A stretch of 64,000 bases of DNA, taken from assembly GCF_900111175.1 (NCBI RefSeq), contig NZ_FOGI01000003.1, forward strand, positions 67,177-131,176, read 5' to 3'. The stretch comes from Actinokineospora terrae. Its GTDB lineage: Bacteria; Actinomycetota; Actinomycetes; Mycobacteriales; Pseudonocardiaceae. The notes beneath the pieces were generated by a model. The model saw only the letters and a list, made by a program, of their open reading frames with translations, made no database searches and was not told the DNA's origin. Shown here in pieces: positions 36,810 through 45,761 of this stretch (its first letter is position 1; each line of letters begins with the position of its first letter). The translations under genes and the position numbers were made by a program.

Positions 36810-37451
36810 TTAGGCGAAACCGCGTTCGACCAGGGATTTTGTGCGCCGTAGTGCCTCGGCGGCGTCGGGGCCGGTGGCGGCGAGGGTTAGGTGGTCGCCG
36901 GTTTGGGCGTTGAGGGACATCAGGGCCAGGGGGCTCCGGGCATCGACCGAGCGGGCGTTGTGGGTGACGGTCACCGTGGCGTCGAGATCGGCGAGGGATC
37001 TGGCGATGAGCCCGGCGGGGCGGGCGTGGAGGTCTTCGATCAGGGTGAGCTCGACGCCGTCGGACCGCTCGACGTCTTCGAGGTTGAGTGCGCTGGCGGC
37101 GGCCGAGAGGACTTCGTCGAGGGTGGCGCCGCCTTGGGCCGCGACAGCCGAGGCGACCGCGCCCTCGACCAGCGGCGCGTCGACCACGGCGGCCTGCTCG
37201 GGATCGCCCAGCATCTCCACGGCCAGGTCAGCGACCATCTTCGCACTGCCGATGTCGTACAGCAGCACCACCCCATCCCCACCCTGCGCCGCCGCGATCC
37301 CGTTCGACACCAAGTCGATGTCAGTACCCAGCCCGCCGTCGAACCCGCCCGCTGCCACCAAAACGACATCCGGTGCCATCGCGGCCGCGACCTCGACCAC
37401 CCCGGCCGCCAGTGCGGCACTGTGCGACACGATCACGATGCCAACAGTCAC
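36810..37451 (-). CDS. dhaM: PTS-dependent dihydroxyacetone kinase, phosphoryl donor subunit DhaM
   Basis: 213 residues. The N-terminal EIIA-Man-like domain begins VGIVIVSHSAALAAG with the phosphorylated His in VSHS, and the C-terminal HPr-like domain has DLHARPAGLIARS with its His. It passes phosphate from the PTS to DhaL-bound nucleotide. It lacks the enzyme I remnant found in the longest DhaM forms. It is the third gene of dhaK-dhaL-dhaM. Confidence 0.92.
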   Translation of the reverse strand: MTVGIVIVSHSAALAAGVVEVAAAMAPDVVLVAAGGFDGGLGTDIDLVSNGIAAAQGGDGVVLLYDIGSAKMVADLAVEMLGDPEQAAVVDAPLVEGAVASAVAAQGGATLDEVLSAAASALNLEDVERSDGVELTLIEDLHARPAGLIARSLADLDATVTVTHNARSVDARSPLALMSLNAQTGDHLTLAATGPDAAEALRRTKSLVERGFA

Positions 37452-37472
37452 AACCCAACCCCCGTCTCGCGG

Positions 37473-38090
37473 TCACAACCCCATCGCCGAGTTGGCGAAG
37501 GAGCGCAGCAGCAGTGCCACCGAGCGCGCACCAGGATCCAGGTGGCCGATCGCGCGTTCGCCCAAGTAAGACGCGCGGCCTTTTCGGGCCACCAAAGGAA
37601 TTGTCGATTCGGCTCCGGCGTCGGCCGCGATAGCGGCAGCGGTCAGCAAGGTGGGGATGTCGGCGCCTCGGGCCGAGGCGGCAGGGGCTAGGGCGTCGAC
37701 CATCGTCTTGTCCCCCAACTCCGCCTTACCCCGAGCCACCACCCCGCCCAGTGCCGCCCCCAGTGCCGCGCTCACCAACTCCGGCGTCAACTCCTCAGCA
37801 GCACCAACAGCCCCAGCCGCCCGCAGGAACGACGTCCCGAACAACGGCCCCGCCGCCCCGCCCACCTTCGAGATCAGCACCGACGCCACCAGCTTCAGCA
37901 CCGCCCCCGGTGTGTCCGGAGTGGACTCATCCAACGCCGACACCACGAACCCGAACCCCCGCCGCAGGTTCTCGCCATGATCAGCGTCCCCCATGGCCTG
38001 ATCCAGCCGCACAAGCTCGTCCCGGTGCTCCCCAACCACCCCAGCAGCGGCCACCACAGCGGCGGCGACCGAGCGGGCGTCGCACCCCAT
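37473..38090 (-). CDS. dhaL: Dihydroxyacetone kinase subunit DhaL
   Basis: 205 residues, all-helical ADP-binding subunit. The nucleotide-metal site is in DQAMGDADHGENLRRG, where the three aspartates are conserved, and DKTMVDALAPA is a second signature. It overlaps dhaK by one base (TGATG), so the ATG at 38090 is chosen over the longer frame. Confidence 0.93.
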   Translation of the reverse strand: MGCDARSVAAAVVAAAGVVGEHRDELVRLDQAMGDADHGENLRRGFGFVVSALDESTPDTPGAVLKLVASVLISKVGGAAGPLFGTSFLRAAGAVGAAEELTPELVSAALGAALGGVVARGKAELGDKTMVDALAPAASARGADIPTLLTAAAIAADAGAESTIPLVARKGRASYLGERAIGHLDPGARSVALLLRSFANSAMGL

Positions 38091-39082
38091 CACATGCCCC
38101 AGCGCAACGCCGCCGTGTGCACTGGCGCGTCCCACAAGTCGGTCAGCGCGGGGTCCAGGCGCAGCAGCGTCAGGCTGATGCCCTGCATGTCCAGGCTCGT
38201 CACATACGGCCCGACCAGTCGTCGGATCACAGTGATCCCGCGTGCTGCCAACAACTCCTCGGCGATCCCGTGCGCCAGGTACAGCTCCAGCAACGGTGTG
38301 CCGCCCATGGAGTTCGTGAACAGCAGCACCTCGTCCCCCGCAACGAAGGGCAGATCGTCCAGGATCGGCTCCAGCAGCGCGGCCACCAGGGCGGACGCGT
38401 CGGTCAGCGGCTCGCGGCGGCGGCCGGGCTCGCCGTGGATGCCGATGCCGACCTCCACCTCGTCCTCGGGCAGCACGAAGCTGGGCGACCCCACGTGCGG
38501 CACGGTCGGCGCCGTCAACGCCAGGCCCATCGACCGCGCGCCCGCCACCACCGCCTCGGCAAGGCGGGCGCAGGTGTCCAGGTCGGCACCGGCAGCGGCG
38601 GCCGCCCCGGCGATCTTCTCCACCAGGACCGTCGCCCCCACGCCCCGGCGCCCGGCCGTGAACGACGAGTCCTGGACCGCGACGTCGTCGTCGATGAGGA
38701 CCGTGCGGGTGTTGTCGAGGAACTCGGCGGCGGTCTCGAAGTTGAGGACGTCGCCGGTGTAGTTCTTGACCAGCAGCAGCACGCCCGCACCCCCGTCGAC
38801 CTGGGCGGCAGCGGCCTGGACCTGGTCCGGGGTCGGCGAGGTGAACACCGCGCCGGGGCAGGCCGCGTCGAGCATGCCGGGGCCGACGAAGCCGGTGTGC
38901 AGGGGCTCGTGGCCGGACCCGCCGCCGGAGATGACGGCGACCTTGCCCGCCACCGGCGACCCGGCCCAGGCCACCACGGCCGGGTCCCGGGTCACCCGCA
39001 GCAGTGCGGGGTGTGCGGCGGCCAGCCCGCGCAGGGCGTCGGTCACCACGTCGGCCGGGTTGTTGATGATCTTCTTCATCAC
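38090..39082 (-). CDS. dhaK: Dihydroxyacetone kinase subunit DhaK
   Basis: 330 residues binding dihydroxyacetone covalently through a His, found here in GIGIHGEPGR. Other marks are KIINNPADVV at the N-terminus and VISGGGSGHEPLHTGFVG. With DhaL and DhaM it forms the PTS-driven kinase that makes dihydroxyacetone phosphate for glycolysis. It is the first gene of the operon. Confidence 0.95.
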   Translation of the reverse strand: MMKKIINNPADVVTDALRGLAAAHPALLRVTRDPAVVAWAGSPVAGKVAVISGGGSGHEPLHTGFVGPGMLDAACPGAVFTSPTPDQVQAAAAQVDGGAGVLLLVKNYTGDVLNFETAAEFLDNTRTVLIDDDVAVQDSSFTAGRRGVGATVLVEKIAGAAAAAGADLDTCARLAEAVVAGARSMGLALTAPTVPHVGSPSFVLPEDEVEVGIGIHGEPGRRREPLTDASALVAALLEPILDDLPFVAGDEVLLFTNSMGGTPLLELYLAHGIAEELLAARGITVIRRLVGPYVTSLDMQGISLTLLRLDPALTDLWDAPVHTAALRWGM

Positions 39083-39113
39083 TCGCCTCCCCGGACCGTT
39101 CCTACTCCGCCCG

Positions 39114-40103
39114 CTACCGCTTGGGCAACCTCGGGATCAGCGACTTGGCCACGGTCTGCACCTTCGCGCACGGGTCCTCGCCCGCCACCTTGTCCGAGTA
39201 GCGGCTGTAGTCCAGGGCCACGACCTCGGCGCGCTCGTCGTCACCGGGGAACGCGGCGTGCGCCCACTCGACCCGGCAGCGGGCGCCGTCCTTGTCGGGC
39301 TTCTGCTGGGCGGTGACGCCGTCGCCCAGGTTGATCGGGGTGGTGCCTGCGGAGTCGGCGATGGTGTCCGGGCGGACACCGATGCGGAAGGTGAGCATGA
39401 ACGACACACCGTCGCCGTTCCAGGAGCACGCGTGCGCCCCGCTCGGCCGTTTGCGGGAGTTCGCGCCGACCGCGGTCGCGATGACGGTCTCCGAGATCAG
39501 CGTGCACGGCTCCAGCTCGACCAGGGTGTTCTTCGCCAGTTCCAGCTGCGGTGGGCTCTTGCGGATCTTGGCGAGCGCGGAGTGCAGCACGGCCTTGCCC
39601 GGGACGCACAGGTTGCCCTTGTCCCGGCGGCCGACCTGCACCGTGATGCCGCGGTTGGGGTTGGTCTCGGTGATCGCGGTGGCGAAGCACGCGGACTTGT
39701 CCTCCAATTCGGACTGGACGTAGGGCAGGCCGTCGATCTCGGAACCCGCGTCGGGTTGGCCGATGGTGAGGTCGCCGACGCTCAGCGTGAAGTTGAGCTC
39801 CTTGCCCTCGGAGTCCTTCATGTAGTTGGAGCACTGCGAGAAGTCCCGCAGCCTGCTCTCCGCCGGTTGGCCCAGCGGCTTGAGCGTGTCCTCGTCGAGC
39901 AGGCCGCACGGGTCGACCCGGCGCAGCACCTCGGGGTCGACGGTGCCGGTCGGGCCGGGCGCCGAGGTGGTCGGCTCGAAGCCGGACCCGGCGGGCACCG
40001 TGCGCCGCGGTGACGTGGACTTGGACAGGTCGACCGACGCGCCGCACCCGGCGACGAGCGCCAGCGCCGCACCGGCCGCGATCAGTGATAAGGAACCCCG
40101 CAC
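39114..40103 (-). CDS. DUF3558 lipoprotein
   Basis: 329 residues. The signal peptide has lipobox LVAGC, a Thr/Pro-rich linker follows, and then two DUF3558-like regions (VDPCGLLDEDTL and VELEPCTLISETVI, each with a paired Cys later in the sequence). Such lipoproteins are common in Pseudonocardiaceae and mycobacteria and have no known function. The GTG start lies inside the terminator hairpin of the upstream symporter operon. This is unusual and may couple the two. Confidence 0.82.
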   Translation of the reverse strand: MRGSLSLIAAGAALALVAGCGASVDLSKSTSPRRTVPAGSGFEPTTSAPGPTGTVDPEVLRRVDPCGLLDEDTLKPLGQPAESRLRDFSQCSNYMKDSEGKELNFTLSVGDLTIGQPDAGSEIDGLPYVQSELEDKSACFATAITETNPNRGITVQVGRRDKGNLCVPGKAVLHSALAKIRKSPPQLELAKNTLVELEPCTLISETVIATAVGANSRKRPSGAHACSWNGDGVSFMLTFRIGVRPDTIADSAGTTPINLGDGVTAQQKPDKDGARCRVEWAHAAFPGDDERAEVVALDYSRYSDKVAGEDPCAKVQTVAKSLIPRLPKR

Positions 40104-40142
40104 GGGCCAACGGTAACCACCCGGGGCCCGGCCCGTGCGGGG
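40096..40142 (-). terminator. Hairpin after the symporter operon, overlapping the DUF3558 start
   Basis: The arms ccccgcacgggcc (40096-40108) and ggcccgtgcgggg (40130-40142) form a 13-bp perfect stem. It starts 6 bases after the stop of the small membrane protein gene. Confidence 0.7.
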
Positions 40143-40148
40143 AACCGG

Positions 40149-40412
40149 TCAGGCGTCCCGTTCGGACTGCTCCGGCTGCTCGCCCTCGGGCACGGTGAGC
40201 GGTCGCAGGCGCACCCAGAGTGCGAACAGCAGCGCCACCGCCAGCATCCCGAGGCCCATCCACAGGTTCACGTTCACCCCAGCGGCCTTGTCCAGGTCCG
40301 CCTGGGTGGTGAACGCGACACCCAGCACGGTCAGCACGAACCCGTACACCGCGAACAGCAGCGCCAGCACCCCGCGCAGGTCGAACAGGCCTGCGGCCCG
40401 CTTCTCAGCCAT
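40149..40412 (-). CDS. Small two-helix membrane protein beside the symporter
   Basis: 87 residues with two membrane helices (GVLALLFAVYGFVLTVLGVA and LWMGLGMLAVALLFALWV) and charged ends. It starts 10 bp after the sodium:solute symporter stop. Small accessory membrane proteins often accompany SSS-family symporters, so a partner or stability role is likely but not shown. Confidence 0.78.
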   Translation of the reverse strand: MAEKRAAGLFDLRGVLALLFAVYGFVLTVLGVAFTTQADLDKAAGVNVNLWMGLGMLAVALLFALWVRLRPLTVPEGEQPEQSERDA

Positions 40413-40422
40413 GTCCCGCTCC

Positions 40423-42123
40423 TCACCAGAAGACGATGTTGAGGGCCAGCGTCACGACCAGCACCCCGGCGGCGAGCACCCCCGGTTTGCGGTACCAGCC
40501 CGCGTTCTCCCCGGTGTCGTCGTGGCGCAGCTGGTCACGCGGGGTGAGCGACCACACCAGGCCGACCAGCTCCGAGTCCGGCTTGGGCCGCGTCACCAGC
40601 GACACCAGCACGCTGACCGCGATGTCGACCACGAACGCGGCGCTCGCGGCGACGAAACTGGCGCCCTGCCCGGCCAGGTGCAGCACGTCGTTGCGGTTGA
40701 GCACGTCGACGGTGATCGCCGAGGCCGTGCCCGCGATCAGGCCGAGCCCACCGGCCAGCGGGGTCATCCGCTTCCAGAACATGCCGAGCAGGAAGGTCGC
40801 GAACAGCGGCGCGTTGAAGAAGCCGAACAGGGTCTGCAGGTAGTCCATGATGTTGGTGAAGTTGCTGGCGATGAACGCGGTGCCGATCGCCACCAGGCAG
40901 CCCAGCGCCGTCACCACGCGACCGACCTTGAGGTAGTACTCGTCCGGCTTGTCCTTGCGGACGTAGGCCTGCCACAGGTCGTAGGTGAAGACGGTGTTGA
41001 ACGAGCTGACGTTGGCCGCCATGCCCGCCATGAACGCCGCCAGCAGGCCGGTGATCGCGATGCCGAGCATGCCGTTGGGCAGCAGGTCGCGGATCAGCAG
41101 CAGGATGGCGTTGTTGTAGGTGACCCCGGTGTCCTGGCCCTGCTTGAACGCGGCCAGTTCCGGCACCAGCACCGCGGCGATCATGCCGGGGATGATGATG
41201 ATCAGCGCGATGAAAGTCTTCGGGTACGCGCCGATGAGCGGGGTCCGCCGCGCCGCCGACATGCTCTTGGCCGACATGGCCCGCTGCACCTCGGCGAAGT
41301 TCGTTGTCCAGTAACCGAAGGAGAGCACGAAGCCCAGCCCGAACACGATCCCGAGCACGCTGAGGGTCGCGTTGCCGATACCGGTGAGGTTCATGCCCGG
41401 CCACGAGTTCAGCTGCTCGGACGCGGTGCCCGGTGAGGCCGCGGTGATCTTGGCGACCAGCCCGTCCCACCCGCCGACCTTGTGCAGGCCCACGAAGGTG
41501 AGCGGCAGCATCATCGCCACGATCACGAAGAACTGCATGACCTCGTTGTAGACCGCGGCCTTCAACCCGCCCAGCGAGGTGTACGCCAACACGATGACCG
41601 CGGCGACCACGACACTGAGCCACAACGGCCACCCGAGCAGCAGGTTGACCACGGTCGCGAGCGCGAACAGGTTGACCCCGGCGATGAGCACCTGCGCCGC
41701 GGCGAAACTGAGGCCGTTGACCAGGTGCGCGAACTTCCCGAACCGGCGCAGCAGGAACTCGGGGACACTGCGCACTTTCGAGCCGTAGTAGAACGGCATC
41801 ATCACCAGACCGAGGAACACCATCGCCGGGATGGCACCGATCCAGTAGTAGTGCATCGTCGGGATCCCGTACTGGGCCCCGTTCGCGGTCATCCCGAAGA
41901 TCTCCACCGCGCCCAGGTTCGCCGAGATGAACGCCAACCCGGTCACCCACGCGGGCAACGACCGCCCGGACAGGAAGAAGTCCAGACTGCTCGACACCGA
42001 TCTCCGCGCCAGCGCCCCGATCCCGAGTACCACGACGAAATAGACACCCAGCAGCACATAGTCGATCGGAGCCGCGTCCAACCGCAAATCGGCATCCGCG
42101 AGAAGGTGCACACCAACCACCAC
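40423..42123 (-). CDS. Sodium:solute symporter (SSS/SGLT family)
   Basis: 566 residues with about 13-14 membrane helices. The SGLT-like signatures are seen: DFFLSGRSLPAWVTGLAF, SANLGAVEIFGMTANGAQYG and YYGSKVRSVPEFLLRRF in the first part, and SFGYWTTNFAEVQRAMSAK in the middle. The resemblance is to sugar or inositol transporters of the family, but the substrate cannot be fixed. The GTG at 42123 has GAGGTGA upstream. It forms an operon with the small membrane protein. Confidence 0.9.
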   Translation of the reverse strand: MVVGVHLLADADLRLDAAPIDYVLLGVYFVVVLGIGALARRSVSSSLDFFLSGRSLPAWVTGLAFISANLGAVEIFGMTANGAQYGIPTMHYYWIGAIPAMVFLGLVMMPFYYGSKVRSVPEFLLRRFGKFAHLVNGLSFAAAQVLIAGVNLFALATVVNLLLGWPLWLSVVVAAVIVLAYTSLGGLKAAVYNEVMQFFVIVAMMLPLTFVGLHKVGGWDGLVAKITAASPGTASEQLNSWPGMNLTGIGNATLSVLGIVFGLGFVLSFGYWTTNFAEVQRAMSAKSMSAARRTPLIGAYPKTFIALIIIIPGMIAAVLVPELAAFKQGQDTGVTYNNAILLLIRDLLPNGMLGIAITGLLAAFMAGMAANVSSFNTVFTYDLWQAYVRKDKPDEYYLKVGRVVTALGCLVAIGTAFIASNFTNIMDYLQTLFGFFNAPLFATFLLGMFWKRMTPLAGGLGLIAGTASAITVDVLNRNDVLHLAGQGASFVAASAAFVVDIAVSVLVSLVTRPKPDSELVGLVWSLTPRDQLRHDDTGENAGWYRKPGVLAAGVLVVTLALNIVFW

Positions 42124-42220
42124 CCAGTCACCTCGCTGTGATCACCGGGACAGCATGAACCCCCTCGGCACCCGCCGCATGACGAACTTCCCGCGGGTCC
42201 GCTTTGCCCGATTCAGCCGG

Positions 42221-43414
42221 TCAGACCCGGGTGAGGCGGCGGATCGGGGCTGTGGTGACGAGGGCGATGGCGCAGCCGGTGCCCGCGATGGCGGCGACGA
42301 ACAGCAGGGGGTGGACGCCGAAGGTGGTGCTGGCGGGGCCTGCGAGGACCTGTCCCAAGGGGACGGCGAGGATGGAACCGGCGACCTCGTAGGCGGCGAC
42401 GCGGTTGAGTTTGTCCTGGGGGACCTGGGTTTGCACGGCGGTGGCCCACTGGACGCCCCAGAACGCCCAGCCGAGGCCGCTGATGGCGTAGAGCGACAGC
42501 AGCACCGGCACGGCGGGCACCAGCGCGGCGGCGAGCGGCATCAGCGGGAACAGGAACATCGCGATCCCGCCGCTGAACAACGGCCGTGCCGGGCGCAGCC
42601 TGATCGCGACGAGGCCGCCGAGGACGCTGCCCGCGCCAAAGGCGGCCTCCGCGTAGCCGAACGCGGCCGTGCCGTGCACCTCGATGATCGACGCCGCGCC
42701 CAGCGGGTGGATCGGGCCCCAGACCAGGACGCCGAGCACCCACCAGATCAGGATGACCGACCACAGCCAGGACCGGGACCGGAACTCGTGCCACCCGGCG
42801 CGCAGGTTGTGCCAGGTCGACTCGGTGCCGGTCACCTCGAAGCGGGGCACCTTCACCAGCAGCAGGCAGATCCCGCTCACCGCGAACGTCGCCGCGTCCA
42901 CTGCGAACGCCAGCCCGATCGAGGTGGTCGCGACGAGCACGCCCGCCAGCGCCGGGCCGAGCATGGTCGCCAGGCCCTGGCTGATCCGCAGCACCCCGTT
43001 GGCCCGGTGCGGGTCCGCGGCCACCTGCGGCACCATGCTGGTCAGGCCCGGTTGGAACATCGCCGTCGCGACGCCACCGAGCAACGACGTGCCGACGACG
43101 AACGACAGCGGCGGGTGCCCCAGCAGCAGGTACACCGCCAGCCCGGCCTGCACAGCGCAGCGCACCGCGTCGGCGCCGACCATCTGCGGCAACGGGTGGA
43201 ACCGGTCGGCGACGACCCCGCCGAACACGACGCACAGCGCGAAAGCACCCATCCACGCGCCGAGGGCCAACCCGACGCCGGTGACCCCGTACCCGAGTCC
43301 CAGCACGGCGACCGACATCGCCACCGGGATCATCATGTCGCCGAGCATCGACACGATCCGCGCGGTGAAGTACAGCGCGAAGGTCGGGGTCCACAGCCGG
43401 TTCGAGGTGCTCAC
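42221..43414 (-). CDS. MFS transporter (multidrug-type)
   Basis: 397 residues with about 12 membrane helices, beginning SNRLWTPTFALYFTARIVS. Motifs of the enterobactin/macrolide exporter type are seen, such as GGVVADRFHPLPQM and ISGLGWAFWGVQWA. The export substrate is unknown. The GTG at 43414 was chosen; it lies about 8 bases after a TATAGA element with no ribosome site, so the mRNA may be leaderless. It is divergent from the hypothetical gene at 43438. Confidence 0.88.
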   Translation of the reverse strand: MSTSNRLWTPTFALYFTARIVSMLGDMMIPVAMSVAVLGLGYGVTGVGLALGAWMGAFALCVVFGGVVADRFHPLPQMVGADAVRCAVQAGLAVYLLLGHPPLSFVVGTSLLGGVATAMFQPGLTSMVPQVAADPHRANGVLRISQGLATMLGPALAGVLVATTSIGLAFAVDAATFAVSGICLLLVKVPRFEVTGTESTWHNLRAGWHEFRSRSWLWSVILIWWVLGVLVWGPIHPLGAASIIEVHGTAAFGYAEAAFGAGSVLGGLVAIRLRPARPLFSGGIAMFLFPLMPLAAALVPAVPVLLSLYAISGLGWAFWGVQWATAVQTQVPQDKLNRVAAYEVAGSILAVPLGQVLAGPASTTFGVHPLLFVAAIAGTGCAIALVTTAPIRRLTRV

Positions 43415-43437
43415 CCGACAAGGTCTATACCAATAGG

Positions 43438-44088
43438 GTGGTGAGCGCCGCCACCGGGACCCCACCGCCGGTCGTCGCGCACAATGCGCTGGTGACCATT
43501 CGAGAGGGTGCCTCCCCGCACGGGCTTGTCGTGCGCGTTCGACACCGCCGCAACCCGTACGACTACATGCTCGACGACGCCGCGCTCGCCGACGTGCTGT
43601 TCAGCGCGGGACTCCGCCGCGCCGAGAGCGTGTGGGACGGCCACCAGGCGGGCCGCTACCCGAGGTCCAGCATGGCCTTCGTCGTCCTCGACCCGACAGC
43701 CCCCAGGTGGGAGCGCGACGAGGAAGCCGTCCTGGCCGCCCTCACCCTCGGCGACGAGGCGCTCCCCTTCCTCCCCAACGCCGCCGCCAAGGCCTCCGGC
43801 CACCGCCACACCGGCCACAACCACGGCGAGGCCGCCCTCGTCGACCAGCACCTGCTCGGCTCCGGCCACTTCCGCTACGGCCACTCCGCCAACGTCCGCG
43901 GCCTCATCATCGGCGCGAGCGCCCAAACCGCCGACCAGGACCTCTACGAAGCCGCCGCCCTGGCCACCGACCTCGTCAACGCCCTGTTGGAGCACCACCG
44001 CACCTGGGAAAACCAGGTCGGCCCCGGCCGCTGGATCGGCGAACCCCATCCCCGCTACCAGGCAATGGTCGACTTCTTCACGGAGTGA
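43438..44088 (+). CDS. Hypothetical protein divergent from the MFS gene
   Basis: 216 residues, soluble, with a His-rich centre (HRHTGHNHGE) that could bind metal. No family is recognised. Start codons GTG-GTG at 43438/43441 lie six bases after a TATACC box, suggesting leaderless expression from a promoter shared with the MFS gene. Codon use is typical for the genome. Confidence 0.72.
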   Translation: MVSAATGTPPPVVAHNALVTIREGASPHGLVVRVRHRRNPYDYMLDDAALADVLFSAGLRRAESVWDGHQAGRYPRSSMAFVVLDPTAPRWERDEEAVLAALTLGDEALPFLPNAAAKASGHRHTGHNHGEAALVDQHLLGSGHFRYGHSANVRGLIIGASAQTADQDLYEAAALATDLVNALLEHHRTWENQVGPGRWIGEPHPRYQAMVDFFTE

Positions 44089-44239
44089 CACCACGCGTCG
44101 ATCCCGGCGGGCGCGTGGCACGAAACTGTCCGATTACTGCCAATAGCAGCGCGGCCTCCACCCGCCAAGTGGCGTGCTAACTTGCGAAATCGACAAGCCT
44201 CAGTCGCATGCAGCACCATGACCTACGCGGAGGGCAATC

Positions 44240-45049
44240 GTGGCAGTGTCTCAACACGAATCGTGGAATCTCGCCCTCGAGCGTGCCCGCGAGTTCCTCA
44301 AGGCCGAGGCCGACCTCGGACCGCTCAGGGCGACAGCGGAAGAGAAGCGAGGAACGTTCAAGCAAATGGCGGCAGGCCAGGACTGGCGTACGCGCTGGTT
44401 CTTCGGGCTTCTTGGCGGCGACCTCGTAATGGCCACGACGCTGCGGGACGGTCGCCGAGCACTCCGCTATGCCAGATATTGTCGAAATACCCGCCAAGCC
44501 CAGTTGCGCAGCAACGAAAGAACTCTCAACAAGCAGATCAATACTTTTGCCAAGAATCACGATTCGGTGTATCGCGAGCTAATCACACTTCTTCGGCAAC
44601 AAGAAGGAATGGTCAAGAAATATCGAATGATGGTCGGCAAGATCACAGATCTACTGAAAGCAGTTCAGTCGTTGATCGACCTTGGCAAGCAGGAGAAAAA
44701 CAGATTCCCCGCGCTGGCCGAAGAAGTCGAGCACAAAGTGGCCAGAGTGATCGGCTACCGGCAAGGCTCGTTCTCCGCCGCCGTCAACAGGTTGCCCACC
44801 AATCAACAACCCAATTTCGCGCAACTGGACCGCGCGTTGGAGGTGCCCGATCTGGATCCGCAGTCGAACTTGACTGCCTGCTTGACGGAGTGGAAGTCGG
44901 CACTGGTAGAGGCGCGCAAGAACATCAAGCTACTGCAACGCGACCTCTCGCGAGATCGCGGCCGTGTCGGCAAGGCGATTAAGACGCGCCGTGGCGAACT
45001 GAAGGAGCAGGTTCTCGCCAAGGCGGGAACAAGCTCCGCCAAACGCTGA
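44240..45049 (+). CDS. Coiled-coil hypothetical protein of lower GC
   Basis: 269 residues, highly charged and helical (KNHDSVYRELITLLRQQEG, ARKNIKLLQRDLSRDRGR), with a short hydrophobic patch (WFFGLLGGDLVM). No domain is recognised. The middle third is visibly AT-richer than every neighbour and uses A/T-ending codons, a sign of transfer. GTG start. It could be structural or part of a conflict module, but nothing in the sequence decides. Confidence 0.72.
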   Translation: MAVSQHESWNLALERAREFLKAEADLGPLRATAEEKRGTFKQMAAGQDWRTRWFFGLLGGDLVMATTLRDGRRALRYARYCRNTRQAQLRSNERTLNKQINTFAKNHDSVYRELITLLRQQEGMVKKYRMMVGKITDLLKAVQSLIDLGKQEKNRFPALAEEVEHKVARVIGYRQGSFSAAVNRLPTNQQPNFAQLDRALEVPDLDPQSNLTACLTEWKSALVEARKNIKLLQRDLSRDRGRVGKAIKTRRGELKEQVLAKAGTSSAKR

Positions 45050-45057
45050 GAGGCGGG

Positions 45058-45717
45058 TCAGAACAGGCGGAACTCGTCGGACTCGATGCCGCGCAGGGTG
45101 TCGTAGTCGAGGGTGACGCAGCGGATGCCGCGGTCTTCGGCGAGGACGCGGGCCTGGGGCTTGATCAGCTGCGCGGCGAACACACCCCGGACCGGGGCGA
45201 GCAGCGGGTCGCGGTTGAGCAGTTCCAGGTACCTGGTCAGCTGCTCGACCCCGTCGATCTCGCCGCGGCGCTTGATCTCGACGGCGACCGAGGCGCCGCC
45301 GGAGTCGCGGCACATGATGTCGACCGGGCCGATGGCGGTGGGGAACTCGCGGCGCACCAGGGTGTAGCCGTCGCCGAGGGTGGTGATGTGCTCGGCGAGC
45401 AGCTCCTGCAGGTGCGCCTCGACGCCGTCCTTGACCAGGCCGGGTTCGGCGCCGAGTTCGTGCGCGGAGTCGTGCATGACCTCCTCGAGCGTGATGACCA
45501 GCTTCTCGCCCGCCTTGTTCTGCACCGTCCACACCCCCGGCTCCTCGGTCAGCCAGCACGGCGGGGTCATCCAGTTCAGCGGCTTGTACGCGCGGTCGTC
45601 GGAGTGCACCGACAGCGAGCCGTCCGCCTTGACCAGCAGCAGGCGGTTGGCCATCGGCAGGTGGGCGGTGAGCCGCCCGGCGTAGTCGACCTGGCAACGA
45701 GCGATCACGAGACGCAC
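45058..45717 (-). CDS. nucS: Mismatch-specific endonuclease NucS/EndoMS
   Basis: 219 residues. NucS replaces MutS/MutL in actinobacteria by cutting both strands at mismatches. The catalytic core is seen in GPVDIMCRD and VAVEIKRRG, giving the Asp, Glu and Lys of the PD-(D/E)XK-like site, and LTRYLELL follows. The last residues EFRLF resemble the sliding-clamp-binding tail reported for the family. The gene stands alone between the coiled-coil gene and the Nudix gene. Confidence 0.94.
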   Translation of the reverse strand: MRLVIARCQVDYAGRLTAHLPMANRLLLVKADGSLSVHSDDRAYKPLNWMTPPCWLTEEPGVWTVQNKAGEKLVITLEEVMHDSAHELGAEPGLVKDGVEAHLQELLAEHITTLGDGYTLVRREFPTAIGPVDIMCRDSGGASVAVEIKRRGEIDGVEQLTRYLELLNRDPLLAPVRGVFAAQLIKPQARVLAEDRGIRCVTLDYDTLRGIESDEFRLF

Positions 45718-45761
45718 CGGGGCAGGTTAGCCCGTCCGGCGGGCACGGCAGGATCGACCCT

